A DNA stretch of 42,818 nucleotides. Source: Candidatus Omnitrophota bacterium. Lineage in GTDB: Bacteria > Omnitrophota > Gorgyraeia > Zapsychrales > Zapsychraceae. Below the pieces are notes generated by a model, which saw only the letters and a list, made by a program, of their open reading frames with translations, was not told where the DNA came from and did not search any database. A program made the position numbers and the translations under genes. The stretch covers positions 1-42,818 of the forward strand of contig JAFGFL010000042.1 of NCBI GenBank assembly GCA_016931055.1, read 5' to 3'. This document shows positions 25,109 through 34,247 of this stretch, one piece after another. Positions within the stretch are counted from its first letter, which is position 1, and each line of letters starts with the position of its first letter.

Positions 25109-26661
25109 TGGTATTCCCGTCAGAGAAAAAATTCTTAGAATTAACGAAAAAGGGCAACCTGATCCCAGTATATAAAGAAATCTTGGGTGATCTCGAGACG
25201 CCGGTTTCGGCGTATTTTAAGACTGCTCACAAAGCAAAATATTCTTTTCTCCTTGAGTCCGTCGAAGGCGAGGAGAAGGTCGCGCGTTTTTCATTTCTGG
25301 CAAAGGATCCCGAGCTTATTTTCCATAGCAAACATAATACCGTCACGATTTCCCGTTTAACAAAAGGGAAGATAATCAAAGAAACCTTTAAGATTGTCGA
25401 TACACCGCTTTCGTTCATAAGGCAAATCCTTAAAAAATATACGTTCGTTAACGTCTCGCAGCTTCCCCGATTTTGCGGCGGGCTTGTGGGATACTTAAGC
25501 TATGATGTCGTGAAATTCTTTGAGAAACTCCCCTTTAAAACAAAGGACGACTTGAAGCTCCCCGACGCTCTTCTTGTATTGGCCAAAGACCTGATCATCT
25601 TTGACCACCTGAACCATAATATCAAAGTTGTCCAATGTGTCCACATCCCGGAAAAATGTTCTTTTTCACAGAAAATTGAAGAATATGGAAAGGCCCTTCA
25701 TAAAATCGATCGCTTGATCAACGAGCTTAGAGGTCCCCTGACCGTGAAAACGCAAGAAAATTCTAAGGCCGAAACGCGTTTTCTTGAATTACGGCCTAAA
25801 TCCAATACAACCGAAACCGCATTCAAGAAGATGGTCTCTGAAGCCAAAAAACAGATCCGGAAAGGAGAGATCATCCAGGTTGTCCTTTCCCAGCGCTTTG
25901 AAGTCGATTTGAAAACGGACCCGTTTAATATCTACAGGACCCTGCGATCCATTAATCCATCGCCCTATATGTTCTATCTGAATTTTGACGGCATCCAAAT
26001 TATCGGCTCATCACCGGAGCTTCTGGTCCGCTGTGAAAACAGTATCGTAGAGACGCGGCCGATCGCCGGAACGCGGCCGCGCGGCAAAGATGATAGACAG
26101 GATGCCCTTTTAGCCAAGGACCTGCTGAACGACCCTAAAGAAAAGGCCGAACACATTATGCTTGTCGATCTCGGCCGCAACGATTTAGGGCGCGTTTGTC
26201 AAAAAGGGTCTGTCCGCATATCGGAATTCATGTCGATCGAGAAATATTCGCATGTCATGCATATTGTGACCAACGTCAAAGGAAGATTAAAACAGAAGAA
26301 CGACAGCCTGGATGTTTTGCGAGCCGCGTTCCCGGCCGGGACAGTTTCCGGCGCCCCAAAGATCCGGGCGATGGAGATCATCGAAGACCTGGAAAAGGTT
26401 ACGCGGGGGCCGTATGCCGGTTGCGTCGGTTATTTCAGTTTTTCCGGAAACCTGGACACATGCATAACGATACGGACCATCATTGCCTCTAAAGGCAAGG
26501 CTTATATTCAGGCAGGCGCGGGGATCGTTGCCGATTCCACGCCCCAAAAAGAATACCAGGAAACCGTAAACAAGGCCAAGGCTCAGATCATGGCTATTAA
26601 ACTCGCACATCATCAACCCGTTCGACGGCCTATTCTTAATATGAGGCGCGCTCAGGGTTGA
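25108..26661 (+). CDS. trpE: Anthranilate synthase component I
   Basis: 517 aa from ATG 25108. The N-terminal regulatory domain has FLLESVEG, the LLES motif of tryptophan feedback sites, which argues against PabB. The chorismate-binding domain has SSPELLVR, RPIAGTRPRG, ELVDLGRNDLGR-like LVDLGRNDLGR, FPAGTVSGAPKIRAMEII and IQAGAGIVADS. It makes anthranilate from chorismate with the help of TrpG. No trpG or other trp gene is near, so this is an orphan trpE in a histidine operon. Confidence 0.94.
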   Translation: MVFPSEKKFLELTKKGNLIPVYKEILGDLETPVSAYFKTAHKAKYSFLLESVEGEEKVARFSFLAKDPELIFHSKHNTVTISRLTKGKIIKETFKIVDTPLSFIRQILKKYTFVNVSQLPRFCGGLVGYLSYDVVKFFEKLPFKTKDDLKLPDALLVLAKDLIIFDHLNHNIKVVQCVHIPEKCSFSQKIEEYGKALHKIDRLINELRGPLTVKTQENSKAETRFLELRPKSNTTETAFKKMVSEAKKQIRKGEIIQVVLSQRFEVDLKTDPFNIYRTLRSINPSPYMFYLNFDGIQIIGSSPELLVRCENSIVETRPIAGTRPRGKDDRQDALLAKDLLNDPKEKAEHIMLVDLGRNDLGRVCQKGSVRISEFMSIEKYSHVMHIVTNVKGRLKQKNDSLDVLRAAFPAGTVSGAPKIRAMEIIEDLEKVTRGPYAGCVGYFSFSGNLDTCITIRTIIASKGKAYIQAGAGIVADSTPQKEYQETVNKAKAQIMAIKLAHHQPVRRPILNMRRAQG

Positions 26662-26670
26662 CCCTGAGCG
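26649..26670 (+). other. Perfect palindrome over the trpE stop codon
   Basis: CGCTCAGGGT (26649-26658) and ACCCTGAGCG (26661-26670) are perfect complements around two bases; the TGA stop (26659-26661) sits at the tip. A 4-base loop is needed, leaving 9 bp. No T-run follows, so it is not a clear terminator. Confidence 0.45.
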
Positions 26671-26711
26671 TTAATCGAAGGGGCAAACCAACGAATAAGG
26701 AGAATAGGTTC

Positions 26712-26960
26712 ATGGAAGTCATTATACGATTGCAAAAAGCAGGAAAATCCGCTAATAAACGGTATAATTATCGTATCGTCGCCTTAAGCAAGGCATCCAA
26801 GCGTGACGGCCGGTATCTTGATCTATTGGGATATTACGACCCGGCCAAAAAGCCGGCTTTCGCATCCCTCAATAGACAAAAATTAGACAAATGGCTCAAA
26901 CAAGGCGCTCAAATGAGTGATACGGTTAAATCCCTTGCAAAAAAAATAAAAGATAGTTAA
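26712..26960 (+). CDS. rpsP: 30S ribosomal protein S16
   Basis: 82 aa from ATG 26712 with a strong ribosome-binding site AAGGAG upstream. The S16 pattern is clear: VIIRLQKAGKSANKRYNYRI, then SKRDGRYLDLLGYYDP and LNRQKLDKWLKQGAQMSDTV. It binds 16S rRNA early in 30S assembly. In many bacteria rpsP is followed by a KH protein, rimM, trmD and rplS; here yajC and secDF follow. The longer in-frame reading from 26658 overlaps trpE and is rejected. Confidence 0.97.
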   Translation: MEVIIRLQKAGKSANKRYNYRIVALSKASKRDGRYLDLLGYYDPAKKPAFASLNRQKLDKWLKQGAQMSDTVKSLAKKIKDS

Positions 26961-27026
26961 TACGCCTCCTCGGATTCATTTTGTTAACGATTTTCCGTTA
27001 GAGAACAGATTATAAAAGGAGACTCT

Positions 27027-27311
27027 ATGCCGACAGAACAAGGTGGAATGTCCATGCTGATGCCGATGATCCTCATTTTTGCGATTTTTTATCTGTTGGT
27101 CTTTCGGCCGCAAAAAAAGGAACAGCAGAATAAGCAAAAAATAAGGGAAGGACTTAAGAAAAACGATGAGGTTGTGACCGTCGGCGGTATTCATGGAACC
27201 GTCGTCCTGACAAAGGAAAAAACGGTCACGCTTAGGATCGATGACAACGTAAAAGTAGAATTCGACAAAGAATCCATTGCAACCGTTGTTAATTCGAAAA
27301 CCGAAGGTTAA
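27027..27311 (+). CDS. yajC: YajC, Sec translocon accessory protein
   Basis: 94 aa. One transmembrane helix (about residues 9-27, MLMPMILIFAIFYLLVFRP) followed by the family signature RPQKKEQQNKQK and LKKNDEVVTVGGIHGTVV. YajC associates with SecDF in the inner membrane. SD AAAGGAG precedes the ATG. secDF starts 42 bases downstream, the usual order. Confidence 0.96.
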   Translation: MPTEQGGMSMLMPMILIFAIFYLLVFRPQKKEQQNKQKIREGLKKNDEVVTVGGIHGTVVLTKEKTVTLRIDDNVKVEFDKESIATVVNSKTEG

Positions 27312-27352
27312 ACCATAATCCAAATCAAATGCATTCATGAGGAGCGGCATTT

Positions 27353-29566
27353 ATGAGTAAAAGCACCCGCAACAGACTGATAGTTACCTTTGGCGTTATT
27401 TGTGCCGCCGTATTGTTTACTTTTCCGGTTGAAAAACACATTAATCTTGGCCTTGACCTTAAAGGCGGCATGCATCTCATCCTGAAAGTGGATACCGAAA
27501 AATTAAGCGCCAATGAAAAAAAAGATGCTGTTGAAAGAGCCATTGAGATTTTACGTAACCGGATAGACAAGATTGGAGCGGCAGAACCCGTCATCCAACG
27601 GCAAGGAGAAGACCAGATCCTTGTGCAGCTTCCCGGCATTACCGACCGTGAGTCGGCCATCAAAATGATCGGAACGGTCGCCCAGCTTGAATTCAGACTT
27701 GTCAACAGCAATCCGAAGGATATGGAAGAAGCGCTTAAAGGCAACATTCCAAAAGGATATATCCTGAAGTCCATACCAAAAAGTGACAATGAGCCCGTGC
27801 TTCTCGAAGACAAGGTGGCCTTAAGCGGCGAAACTGTCGCCGACGCCCTGGTCGACTTTGATTCCCAGGCTTTTGGACAACCTTACATCAAATTAAAACT
27901 CGATGGTCCAGGATCAAAGATATTTGCCAAAATTACAAAAGAGAATATCGGCGAACGACTGGCCATTATTATGGATGACACCGTGCTCTCCGCCCCTAAT
28001 ATCAGAGACGCCATTCTCAAAGGGGATGCCCAAATCACGGGACAATTTTCCTATGACGAAGCTTCAACCCTGGCCCTTGCCCTGCGTTCCGGCGCTTTAC
28101 CAGCGCCCATGCATATTGAAGAAGAAAGGACGATCGGTCCCCTTTTGGGAAAAGACTCCATCATGGCGGGTATTAAAGCGACGGTTATCGGCGGTATTTT
28201 GGTCTTTGCATTTGTATTAACGTATTACCTCATGGCCGGGGTCATTTCAAGCATCGTGCTGGCCATGAATGTTTTATTGATTTTTGGGATCATGGGCTTC
28301 TTAAACGCGATGCTTCCCGCATCGCAGTTGACTTTGACACTGCCCGGTATCGCCGGAATCATTCTGACAATGGGAATGGCGGTTGACTCGAACATTTTGA
28401 TCAATGAACGCATCCGCGAGGAAATAGCGAATGGCCGACCGCTACAAGCCGCCGTCAATAACGGCTTTAAAAAAGCGCTCAGCGCCATTGTCGATTCCAA
28501 TATAACGACCTTGGTTGCCGCATTTATGTTGTTCCAATTCGGTTCAGGCCCCATCAAAGGGTTTGCCGTCACATTGTTCATCGGCCTTCTTTCCAGCATG
28601 TTCACCGCTTTATTCGTCAGCAAAACATTGTTCAATGCGTCCATCGAATTTAGGATTTTAAAAGCGAAGTTGCCAATGCTAAATTTATTTTCCAATTTGA
28701 AAATTAATTTCATTTCAAAATGGATATTTTGCTCTATCGTTTCACTTATGCTGGTCATTGTCAGTATCGTCACCTTCATTGGCAAAAAAGAAAGTGCCTA
28801 CGGCATCGATTTTGCCGGAGGCCAAATACAGGAATACAGGTTTAAAGATGCGATCCATGCCGATGATCTGCGTACGGCTCTCAAAGAAGTTAACGTAAAT
28901 GACGCCGTCATCCAACAGTTTGATCAGCATCCGGAAAATGTTATTATCCGGACACCGCAAGATACTTACGATCAAGTCAGCAATATCTTTAAGAAAAACT
29001 TTTCTTATAATCCTTTCGAGGTTTTGCGTATTGAGAAGGTTGGGCCGGTTGTCGGCCAAGAGTTGCGCAAAGCCGCCTTACTGGCCATCATCTTTGCGAT
29101 GGGAGGGATCCTCACTTACGTCGGATTCCGATTTAAACATTTTGAATTTGGCATGGCAGGGGTCATCGCGCTTTTACACGATGTTACCGTTACCGGCGGG
29201 ATCATTCTCCTCATGGGCCGCCAGATCGACCTTTTGGTCATCACCGCGCTTTTGACCATTGCCGGTTATTCCATAAACGACACCATTGTTATCTACGACC
29301 GCATCCGTGAGAACATGGGCAGGCGCCACAAGGCCAGCCTTGACGAAATCATCAATACCAGCATTAACGAGACCTTCAGCAGGACCATCCTCACGACATT
29401 CACAACTTTATTAGTCGTTACTTCGTTATTTCTCTGGGGTGGCGAGGTCTTGAACACATTCGCCCTATGTTTGATTATCGGTTTTGTTACCGGAACATAT
29501 TCAACGATTTTCATCGCTTCACCGCTTGTTTTAGCCTGGGAATCAAAAGGCCATAAGAAAAATTAG
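27353..29566 (+). CDS. secDF: SecD-SecF fusion, protein-export RND subunit
   Basis: 737 aa, fusing SecD (1 to about 430) and SecF (about 440-737). The SecD part has GLDLKGGMHLIL near residue 33, the periplasmic P1 region with LVQLPGITD, and membrane motif MAVDSNILINERIREE. The SecF part has YGIDFAGGQ, and the matching membrane motif YSINDTIVIYDRIREN. Twelve membrane helices are expected. It uses the proton gradient to help preproteins leave the Sec channel. Confidence 0.97.
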   Translation: MSKSTRNRLIVTFGVICAAVLFTFPVEKHINLGLDLKGGMHLILKVDTEKLSANEKKDAVERAIEILRNRIDKIGAAEPVIQRQGEDQILVQLPGITDRESAIKMIGTVAQLEFRLVNSNPKDMEEALKGNIPKGYILKSIPKSDNEPVLLEDKVALSGETVADALVDFDSQAFGQPYIKLKLDGPGSKIFAKITKENIGERLAIIMDDTVLSAPNIRDAILKGDAQITGQFSYDEASTLALALRSGALPAPMHIEEERTIGPLLGKDSIMAGIKATVIGGILVFAFVLTYYLMAGVISSIVLAMNVLLIFGIMGFLNAMLPASQLTLTLPGIAGIILTMGMAVDSNILINERIREEIANGRPLQAAVNNGFKKALSAIVDSNITTLVAAFMLFQFGSGPIKGFAVTLFIGLLSSMFTALFVSKTLFNASIEFRILKAKLPMLNLFSNLKINFISKWIFCSIVSLMLVIVSIVTFIGKKESAYGIDFAGGQIQEYRFKDAIHADDLRTALKEVNVNDAVIQQFDQHPENVIIRTPQDTYDQVSNIFKKNFSYNPFEVLRIEKVGPVVGQELRKAALLAIIFAMGGILTYVGFRFKHFEFGMAGVIALLHDVTVTGGIILLMGRQIDLLVITALLTIAGYSINDTIVIYDRIRENMGRRHKASLDEIINTSINETFSRTILTTFTTLLVVTSLFLWGGEVLNTFALCLIIGFVTGTYSTIFIASPLVLAWESKGHKKN

Positions 29567-29599
29567 TCCTTCGTCTAACGATCAAGTTTATCCTATGCA

Positions 29600-31495
29600 A
29601 TGTTTGAGTCCTTAGAACTTTTTGTCGAACAAAAGATCAACCTTGATCATGTCCTCAACAATCTCGTAGCGTTCCGCTATCAGAAAGTCAAAAAATCCAC
29701 ACAAGAAGGGGAATTCAGCCAAAGGGGAGGCGTCCTGGATGTTTACCCCGTTGGATTCGACGGCCCCGTCCGCATCGATTTCGATGATGAAACCATCCGC
29801 GCCATCGCCAGCATTAATGTCAAAACAGGAAAATCAATATGGCAGCATAAAATTATCATCATCCTGCCTCACAAAGCCCATAAAATAACGGCTTTCAGTC
29901 CAGACATTCCGTTAAACCATTTCATCGAGATTCAAAAAGGCGATTACGTCGTCCATAACAACCACGGCATCGGAAGATTCCTTGGGATCAAAAATATCCC
30001 GGTTGCCGATGAAATCAAATCCCATTTGGCCATTGAATACCAAGGAGGCGACCGGTTATTCGTCCCCACTCATGATATCCGCTTGGTCCAGAAATACGTA
30101 AGTTTTCAAAAGCGTCCACCGCGGCTCTATAAACTCGGAAGCAAGGAGTGGCATCGTGTCCGCCTCCATATCCAAAAGCGCCTGCAACGCACCGCCGCTG
30201 AACTCCTGCACACGCAAGCCGTCAGGGCAAGCATGAAAGGTCACAGTTTCGCCAAAGATTCCGAATGGCAAAAAGAATTCGAAAGTTCATTCCCTTTCGA
30301 GGATACCCCCGATCAGATCACGGCAGCCATTGAAGTCAAGAAAGACATGGAATCGCCTCAGCCGATGGACCGCCTTTTGTGCGGAGATGTCGGCTATGGG
30401 AAAACAGAAGTCGCCATGCGGGCCGCCTTTAAGGCCGTTATGGATAACAAGCAGGTTGCCATCCTCGTTCCTACGACACTTTTGGCGGAACAACATTTTT
30501 ATAATTTTGCCATGCGCCTGAAAATATTTCCCGTCAATATCGAGATGCTCAGCCGTTTGCGCACGCAACACGAACAAATCCGGATCATCAGAGAATTGTC
30601 GGCAGGGAAGATCGATATCATTATCGGCACCCACCGGCTCTTATCAAAGGACATCGCCTTTAAGGATTTGGGGCTGATCATCATCGACGAAGAGCAGAGA
30701 TTCGGCGTGAAATCGAAGGAGCGCTTAAAGCATTTTCGCCTGCTGGCAGATGTCTTGACGCTCACGGCAACGCCCATCCCGCGCACTTTGCACATGGCCC
30801 TGACCGGGGCAAAGGACATGTCCGTCATTTCAACGCCTCCGCAAAACCGTATGCCGATCGAGACGCATGTCATCACGTTTGATGAGGCCATGATCCAAAA
30901 GGCCATTCAAAGAGAAATTAAACGAAAAGGACAGGTCTTTTTCCTTCACAATCGTGTTGAAGATATTGAGCAAATTGCTAAAATATTAGAAAAGACGGTT
31001 AAAGAGGCACGGATTGCCATTGCCCATGGGCAGATGTCCCCGAAACTTCTTGAGAAAATCATGCTCCGCTTTTTAAAAGGGGAAATTGATGTCCTGGTGT
31101 GCACAACCATTGTCGAATCAGGCATTGATATCCCCAACGCCAACACATTGATTGTCAATCAGGCGGACCATTTTGGCTTGTCCGACCTTCACCAGCTGCG
31201 CGGCCGTGTCGGGCGGTTTAATAAACAGGCCTATTCCTATTTTATTGTTCCGCCAAAACGGATGATGTCAACCCAAGCCAGGTCACGCATGAAGGCCATC
31301 GAAAGGTATAAAGGCCTGGGTTCAGGATTTCAGATCGCCTTTGAAGACCTGCAGATACGCGGGGCCGGGAATCTTTTGGGGGAGGAGCAAAGCGGTTGCA
31401 TTTCGGCGGTCGGTTTCGACCTTTATTGCCGGCTCTTGAAAGAATCGATTGAACAACTTAAGAAATTGCAAAACACACCACCGGAAGGGAAATAA
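29600..31495 (+). CDS. mfd: Short Mfd-like transcription-repair coupling factor
   Basis: 631 aa against about 1100-1170 for full Mfd. Present: a fragment of UvrB-like domain 1b (EFSQRGGVLDVYP, residues about 37-50), the RNA-polymerase-interacting Tudor-like domain (KGDYVVHNNHGIGRFLGI, about 113-131), and a complete translocase module with GDVGYGKTEVA (about 262), IIIDEEQRFGVK, TLTATPIPRTLHMAL, ESGIDIPNANTLIV and QLRGRVGR. Absent: domains 1a, 2 and 3 (UvrA binding) and the C-terminal domain 7; the protein stops after GAGNLLGEEQSG and a short helix. The 33 bases to secDF leave no room for a longer N-terminus. Confidence 0.93.
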   Translation: MFESLELFVEQKINLDHVLNNLVAFRYQKVKKSTQEGEFSQRGGVLDVYPVGFDGPVRIDFDDETIRAIASINVKTGKSIWQHKIIIILPHKAHKITAFSPDIPLNHFIEIQKGDYVVHNNHGIGRFLGIKNIPVADEIKSHLAIEYQGGDRLFVPTHDIRLVQKYVSFQKRPPRLYKLGSKEWHRVRLHIQKRLQRTAAELLHTQAVRASMKGHSFAKDSEWQKEFESSFPFEDTPDQITAAIEVKKDMESPQPMDRLLCGDVGYGKTEVAMRAAFKAVMDNKQVAILVPTTLLAEQHFYNFAMRLKIFPVNIEMLSRLRTQHEQIRIIRELSAGKIDIIIGTHRLLSKDIAFKDLGLIIIDEEQRFGVKSKERLKHFRLLADVLTLTATPIPRTLHMALTGAKDMSVISTPPQNRMPIETHVITFDEAMIQKAIQREIKRKGQVFFLHNRVEDIEQIAKILEKTVKEARIAIAHGQMSPKLLEKIMLRFLKGEIDVLVCTTIVESGIDIPNANTLIVNQADHFGLSDLHQLRGRVGRFNKQAYSYFIVPPKRMMSTQARSRMKAIERYKGLGSGFQIAFEDLQIRGAGNLLGEEQSGCISAVGFDLYCRLLKESIEQLKKLQNTPPEGK

Positions 31496-31496
31496 C

Positions 31497-32438
31497 ATGA
31501 CGTTCTTATCGCGATGGACAGTCATTATCAGTTTGGTCATATCATGGACTGGTAGCTGTTTTTGCTTAGTTCATGCGGCAGAAGACGCCATCATTGCCGT
31601 TGTTAATGATGAACTGATCACTCTCAATGACCTAAAGAATTATGCGCACGCAACATATGCCAGCCTCATCACTGAGGGAATGAGCGAGAGCCACATGCAA
31701 GCGGTGATGAAAGATTTGGAGGAAAACGGGATCCATAAGCTCATTGAGGATAAGCTCATCTTAAGCAGCGCGAATAATATCGGCTTGGAAGTCCGCGAAG
31801 AATTGGTGGATAAGCGTATCGCCGAACTCGAAAAAAAATACGGGTCAGAACAAAATTTGGTGAATGCGCTCATCAAGACCGGGGCCACGCTCACTGACCT
31901 TAGGAACAAACTCCGCGAGGAGATGAAATTACAATTCATCGTTGATCATGAAATCAAATCCAAGATTTATGTTAATCCTCAAGAAGTGACTGATTATTAC
32001 GAAAAAAATAAAGAGGATTTCGGTCGAAAGAGGCGCGTGAACCTTGAATCCATTTATATCGCTTATAAAGGCGATGAGCCGGCTGCGCTGGCAAAGGCCA
32101 AGAATGCCTTAACGCAGATCCAGGAAGGCAAAGACTTTAAAGAAATCGCTGCCCAATATTCAGATTCTCCTTCCGTTGGACTTATTGAAGAAGGGCATCT
32201 GTTGCCTTCTATCGAAGATGCTGTTTTCAATTTGAACATTGACGAAGTTTCACCTTTAATTGAAACCGAAAGAGGGGTCTACATTTTTAAACTTGTCGGA
32301 AAAGCCCCTGCGGAAATTCCCGATCTTGCGGATTTAAAAGAAACGATTCACGATCTGCTTTTCAAGGAAAAATTCAGAACACGTTTTATTGAATGGGTTG
32401 ATAAACTGAAGAAGGAAGCTTATATAGAGATCAAATAA
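31497..32438 (+). CDS. SurA-like periplasmic peptidyl-prolyl isomerase
   Basis: 313 aa from ATG 31497, one base after the mfd stop. A signal peptide ends at about VHA|AED. The SurA N-terminal fold follows (IIAVVNDELITLNDL), with long helices, then one parvulin domain (about residues 175-270) with RRVNLESIYIAY, IAAQYSDSPSV, EEGHLLP and IETERGVYIFKLV. Only one parvulin domain is seen, where SurA has two; PrsA/PpiC-type foldases have one. It should help fold outer-membrane or secreted proteins. Confidence 0.85.
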   Translation: MTFLSRWTVIISLVISWTGSCFCLVHAAEDAIIAVVNDELITLNDLKNYAHATYASLITEGMSESHMQAVMKDLEENGIHKLIEDKLILSSANNIGLEVREELVDKRIAELEKKYGSEQNLVNALIKTGATLTDLRNKLREEMKLQFIVDHEIKSKIYVNPQEVTDYYEKNKEDFGRKRRVNLESIYIAYKGDEPAALAKAKNALTQIQEGKDFKEIAAQYSDSPSVGLIEEGHLLPSIEDAVFNLNIDEVSPLIETERGVYIFKLVGKAPAEIPDLADLKETIHDLLFKEKFRTRFIEWVDKLKKEAYIEIK

Positions 32439-32486
32439 CCACGCCTTTTCTAAAGAAAAATGTCCAAATAAATTATAAAAAAACTC

Positions 32487-33425
32487 ATGTCTAAGAACAA
32501 CAAATGCATCGGGATAACATTGGGGGACCCTTCGGGCATCGGGCCGGAAGTGACCGCAAAGGCGCTTGCCGATCCATCAATCCGTAAACTCGCCGATTTT
32601 ACATTGATCGGGGAGCAATGGGTCTATCAGAAATACTGCTTAAAAGACTACGCGAATTGCTCATTTATTGATATTAAAAGCATTAATCCAACTCAATGGA
32701 AAATCGGAAAACCCAATCTTGCCAGCGCCCGAGCATCATTAAACGCCCTGCAAAAGGGTGTTGAATTGTTGAAAAAGAAGAAAATCATCGGCATTGTCAC
32801 AGCCCCGCTATCCAAGGAGCCCATCAGCCGGATCCTGCCATCCTTTCAAGGGCACACGGAATTCTTGGCGGATGCCTTTGGCATTAAAAATGTCGGCATG
32901 ATGTTCGTTGCCGGTAAAATGCGCACGATCATCGTTACCCGTCATATTCCGCTTCATCAAGTGAGCCCATCCCTTAACGTCTTTAACATCTACACCACGA
33001 TTGAACTGACGTATAAGGCCCTTCGCGAAATTTTTAAAATTAAAAAACCTGCGATCGGTATTTGCGGGATCAATCCTCATGCGGGGGAAGAAGGGACTAT
33101 CGGAAAAGAAGAGATTACAAAAATCATCCCGGCGGTTAAAAAAGCCAGGCGCCGGAAAATGGACATTCATGGCCCTTTTGCCGCCGACACCTTATTTTTA
33201 CCTGATATTGCCCATCATTATGACGCGATTGTGGCGATGTACCATGACCAAGGGCTTATCGCCGCTAAAACACTATACTTTCAACAACTAGTCAATCTGA
33301 CGATTGGACTTCCCTTTATCCGGACATCCCCGGCCCACGGGACCGCTTTTAATATTGCCGGGAAAGGGAAAGCAGACCCTTCCTCCATGCGCGCCGCCAT
33401 CAAACTCGCAGCCCAATTGACATGA
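32487..33425 (+). CDS. pdxA: 4-hydroxythreonine-4-phosphate dehydrogenase
   Basis: 312 aa. GITLGDPSGIGPEV at the N-terminus, metal histidines in FQGHTEFLA (about residue 121) and later in GPFAADTLF..HHYDA and MYHDQGL, and GLPFIRTSPAHGTAFNIAGKG near the end are all standard. The enzyme makes the amino-ketone precursor of pyridoxal phosphate with NAD. Its stop overlaps the ATG of rsmA, and surA-pdxA-rsmA is a gene order shared with many bacteria. Confidence 0.97.
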   Translation: MSKNNKCIGITLGDPSGIGPEVTAKALADPSIRKLADFTLIGEQWVYQKYCLKDYANCSFIDIKSINPTQWKIGKPNLASARASLNALQKGVELLKKKKIIGIVTAPLSKEPISRILPSFQGHTEFLADAFGIKNVGMMFVAGKMRTIIVTRHIPLHQVSPSLNVFNIYTTIELTYKALREIFKIKKPAIGICGINPHAGEEGTIGKEEITKIIPAVKKARRRKMDIHGPFAADTLFLPDIAHHYDAIVAMYHDQGLIAAKTLYFQQLVNLTIGLPFIRTSPAHGTAFNIAGKGKADPSSMRAAIKLAAQLT

Positions 33426-34210
33426 TAAACCAACGCAATCCATTGTTCCCCAAACGGTCTCTTGGGCAGAATTTCTTGATCAACCCCAATGTTGTTCGAC
33501 GGATCATTGCGTCATGCGACTTAAACAAGGCTGAAACCGTCCTGGAGATCGGGCCAGGGAAGGGGGCCTTGACCCGCTATCTTTCACAGGGCGCTTTTAA
33601 AGTCATTGCCATTGAAAAGGACGATCAACTGGCCATGCAATTAAAACAGGCCTTCAAGAATACCAATGTTGAGATCATTCATGCGGATGTCTTAAAATAC
33701 CCTTTTGACAAATTGCCCAACAATATCAAGGTCGTGGGTAACTTGCCTTACAACATCGCGACCCCCATCATCGAAAAAACCCTGAACCATCGGAGGAAAT
33801 TTCACGCGTTTTACATGACCGTTCAGCTCGAATATGGCCAGCGGATCGCCGCTCAACCGAACAGCAAACGCTACGGATCATTAAGCTGTTTTGTCCAATA
33901 TCATGCTGATGCCAAAATTTTGTTTAAGATAAAGAATTCGGCTTTCCATCCAGCGCCGAAAGTCCAATCCTGTTTCCTTAAACTTGAATTCCTAAAAATA
34001 CCGAGGCACGCAGCCAAAGAGGAAGACCTTCTTTTTAAGATCATCCGCGCATGTTTCGGACAGCGCCGGAAAACTGTCGAGAATGCCCTGTCAACACTTA
34101 TGGACAAAGAAAGGGCCAAGGCGCTTCTGTTGGAATCGGGCATCAACCCGAAATTAAGGGCAGAGAACATCTGCCTTGAGAAATACGTGCAACTATCGGA
34201 TAAAATTTAA
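33422..34210 (+). CDS. rsmA: 16S rRNA dimethyladenosine transferase
   Basis: 262 aa. KRSLGQNFLINPNVV at the start, SAM-binding EIGPGKGALTRYL (about residues 42-54), acidic residue in AIEKDDQLA, and catalytic VGNLPYNIATPII (about 104-116). It methylates two adenines near the 3' end of 16S rRNA (also called KsgA). It overlaps pdxA by 4 bases and ends convergently with pilZ, 37 bases away, with no clear terminator between. Confidence 0.97.
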   Translation: MINQRNPLFPKRSLGQNFLINPNVVRRIIASCDLNKAETVLEIGPGKGALTRYLSQGAFKVIAIEKDDQLAMQLKQAFKNTNVEIIHADVLKYPFDKLPNNIKVVGNLPYNIATPIIEKTLNHRRKFHAFYMTVQLEYGQRIAAQPNSKRYGSLSCFVQYHADAKILFKIKNSAFHPAPKVQSCFLKLEFLKIPRHAAKEEDLLFKIIRACFGQRRKTVENALSTLMDKERAKALLLESGINPKLRAENICLEKYVQLSDKI

Positions 34211-34247
34211 CATCAAAACGGCGAAGAATTATCTTTGAAGCGAGGAT

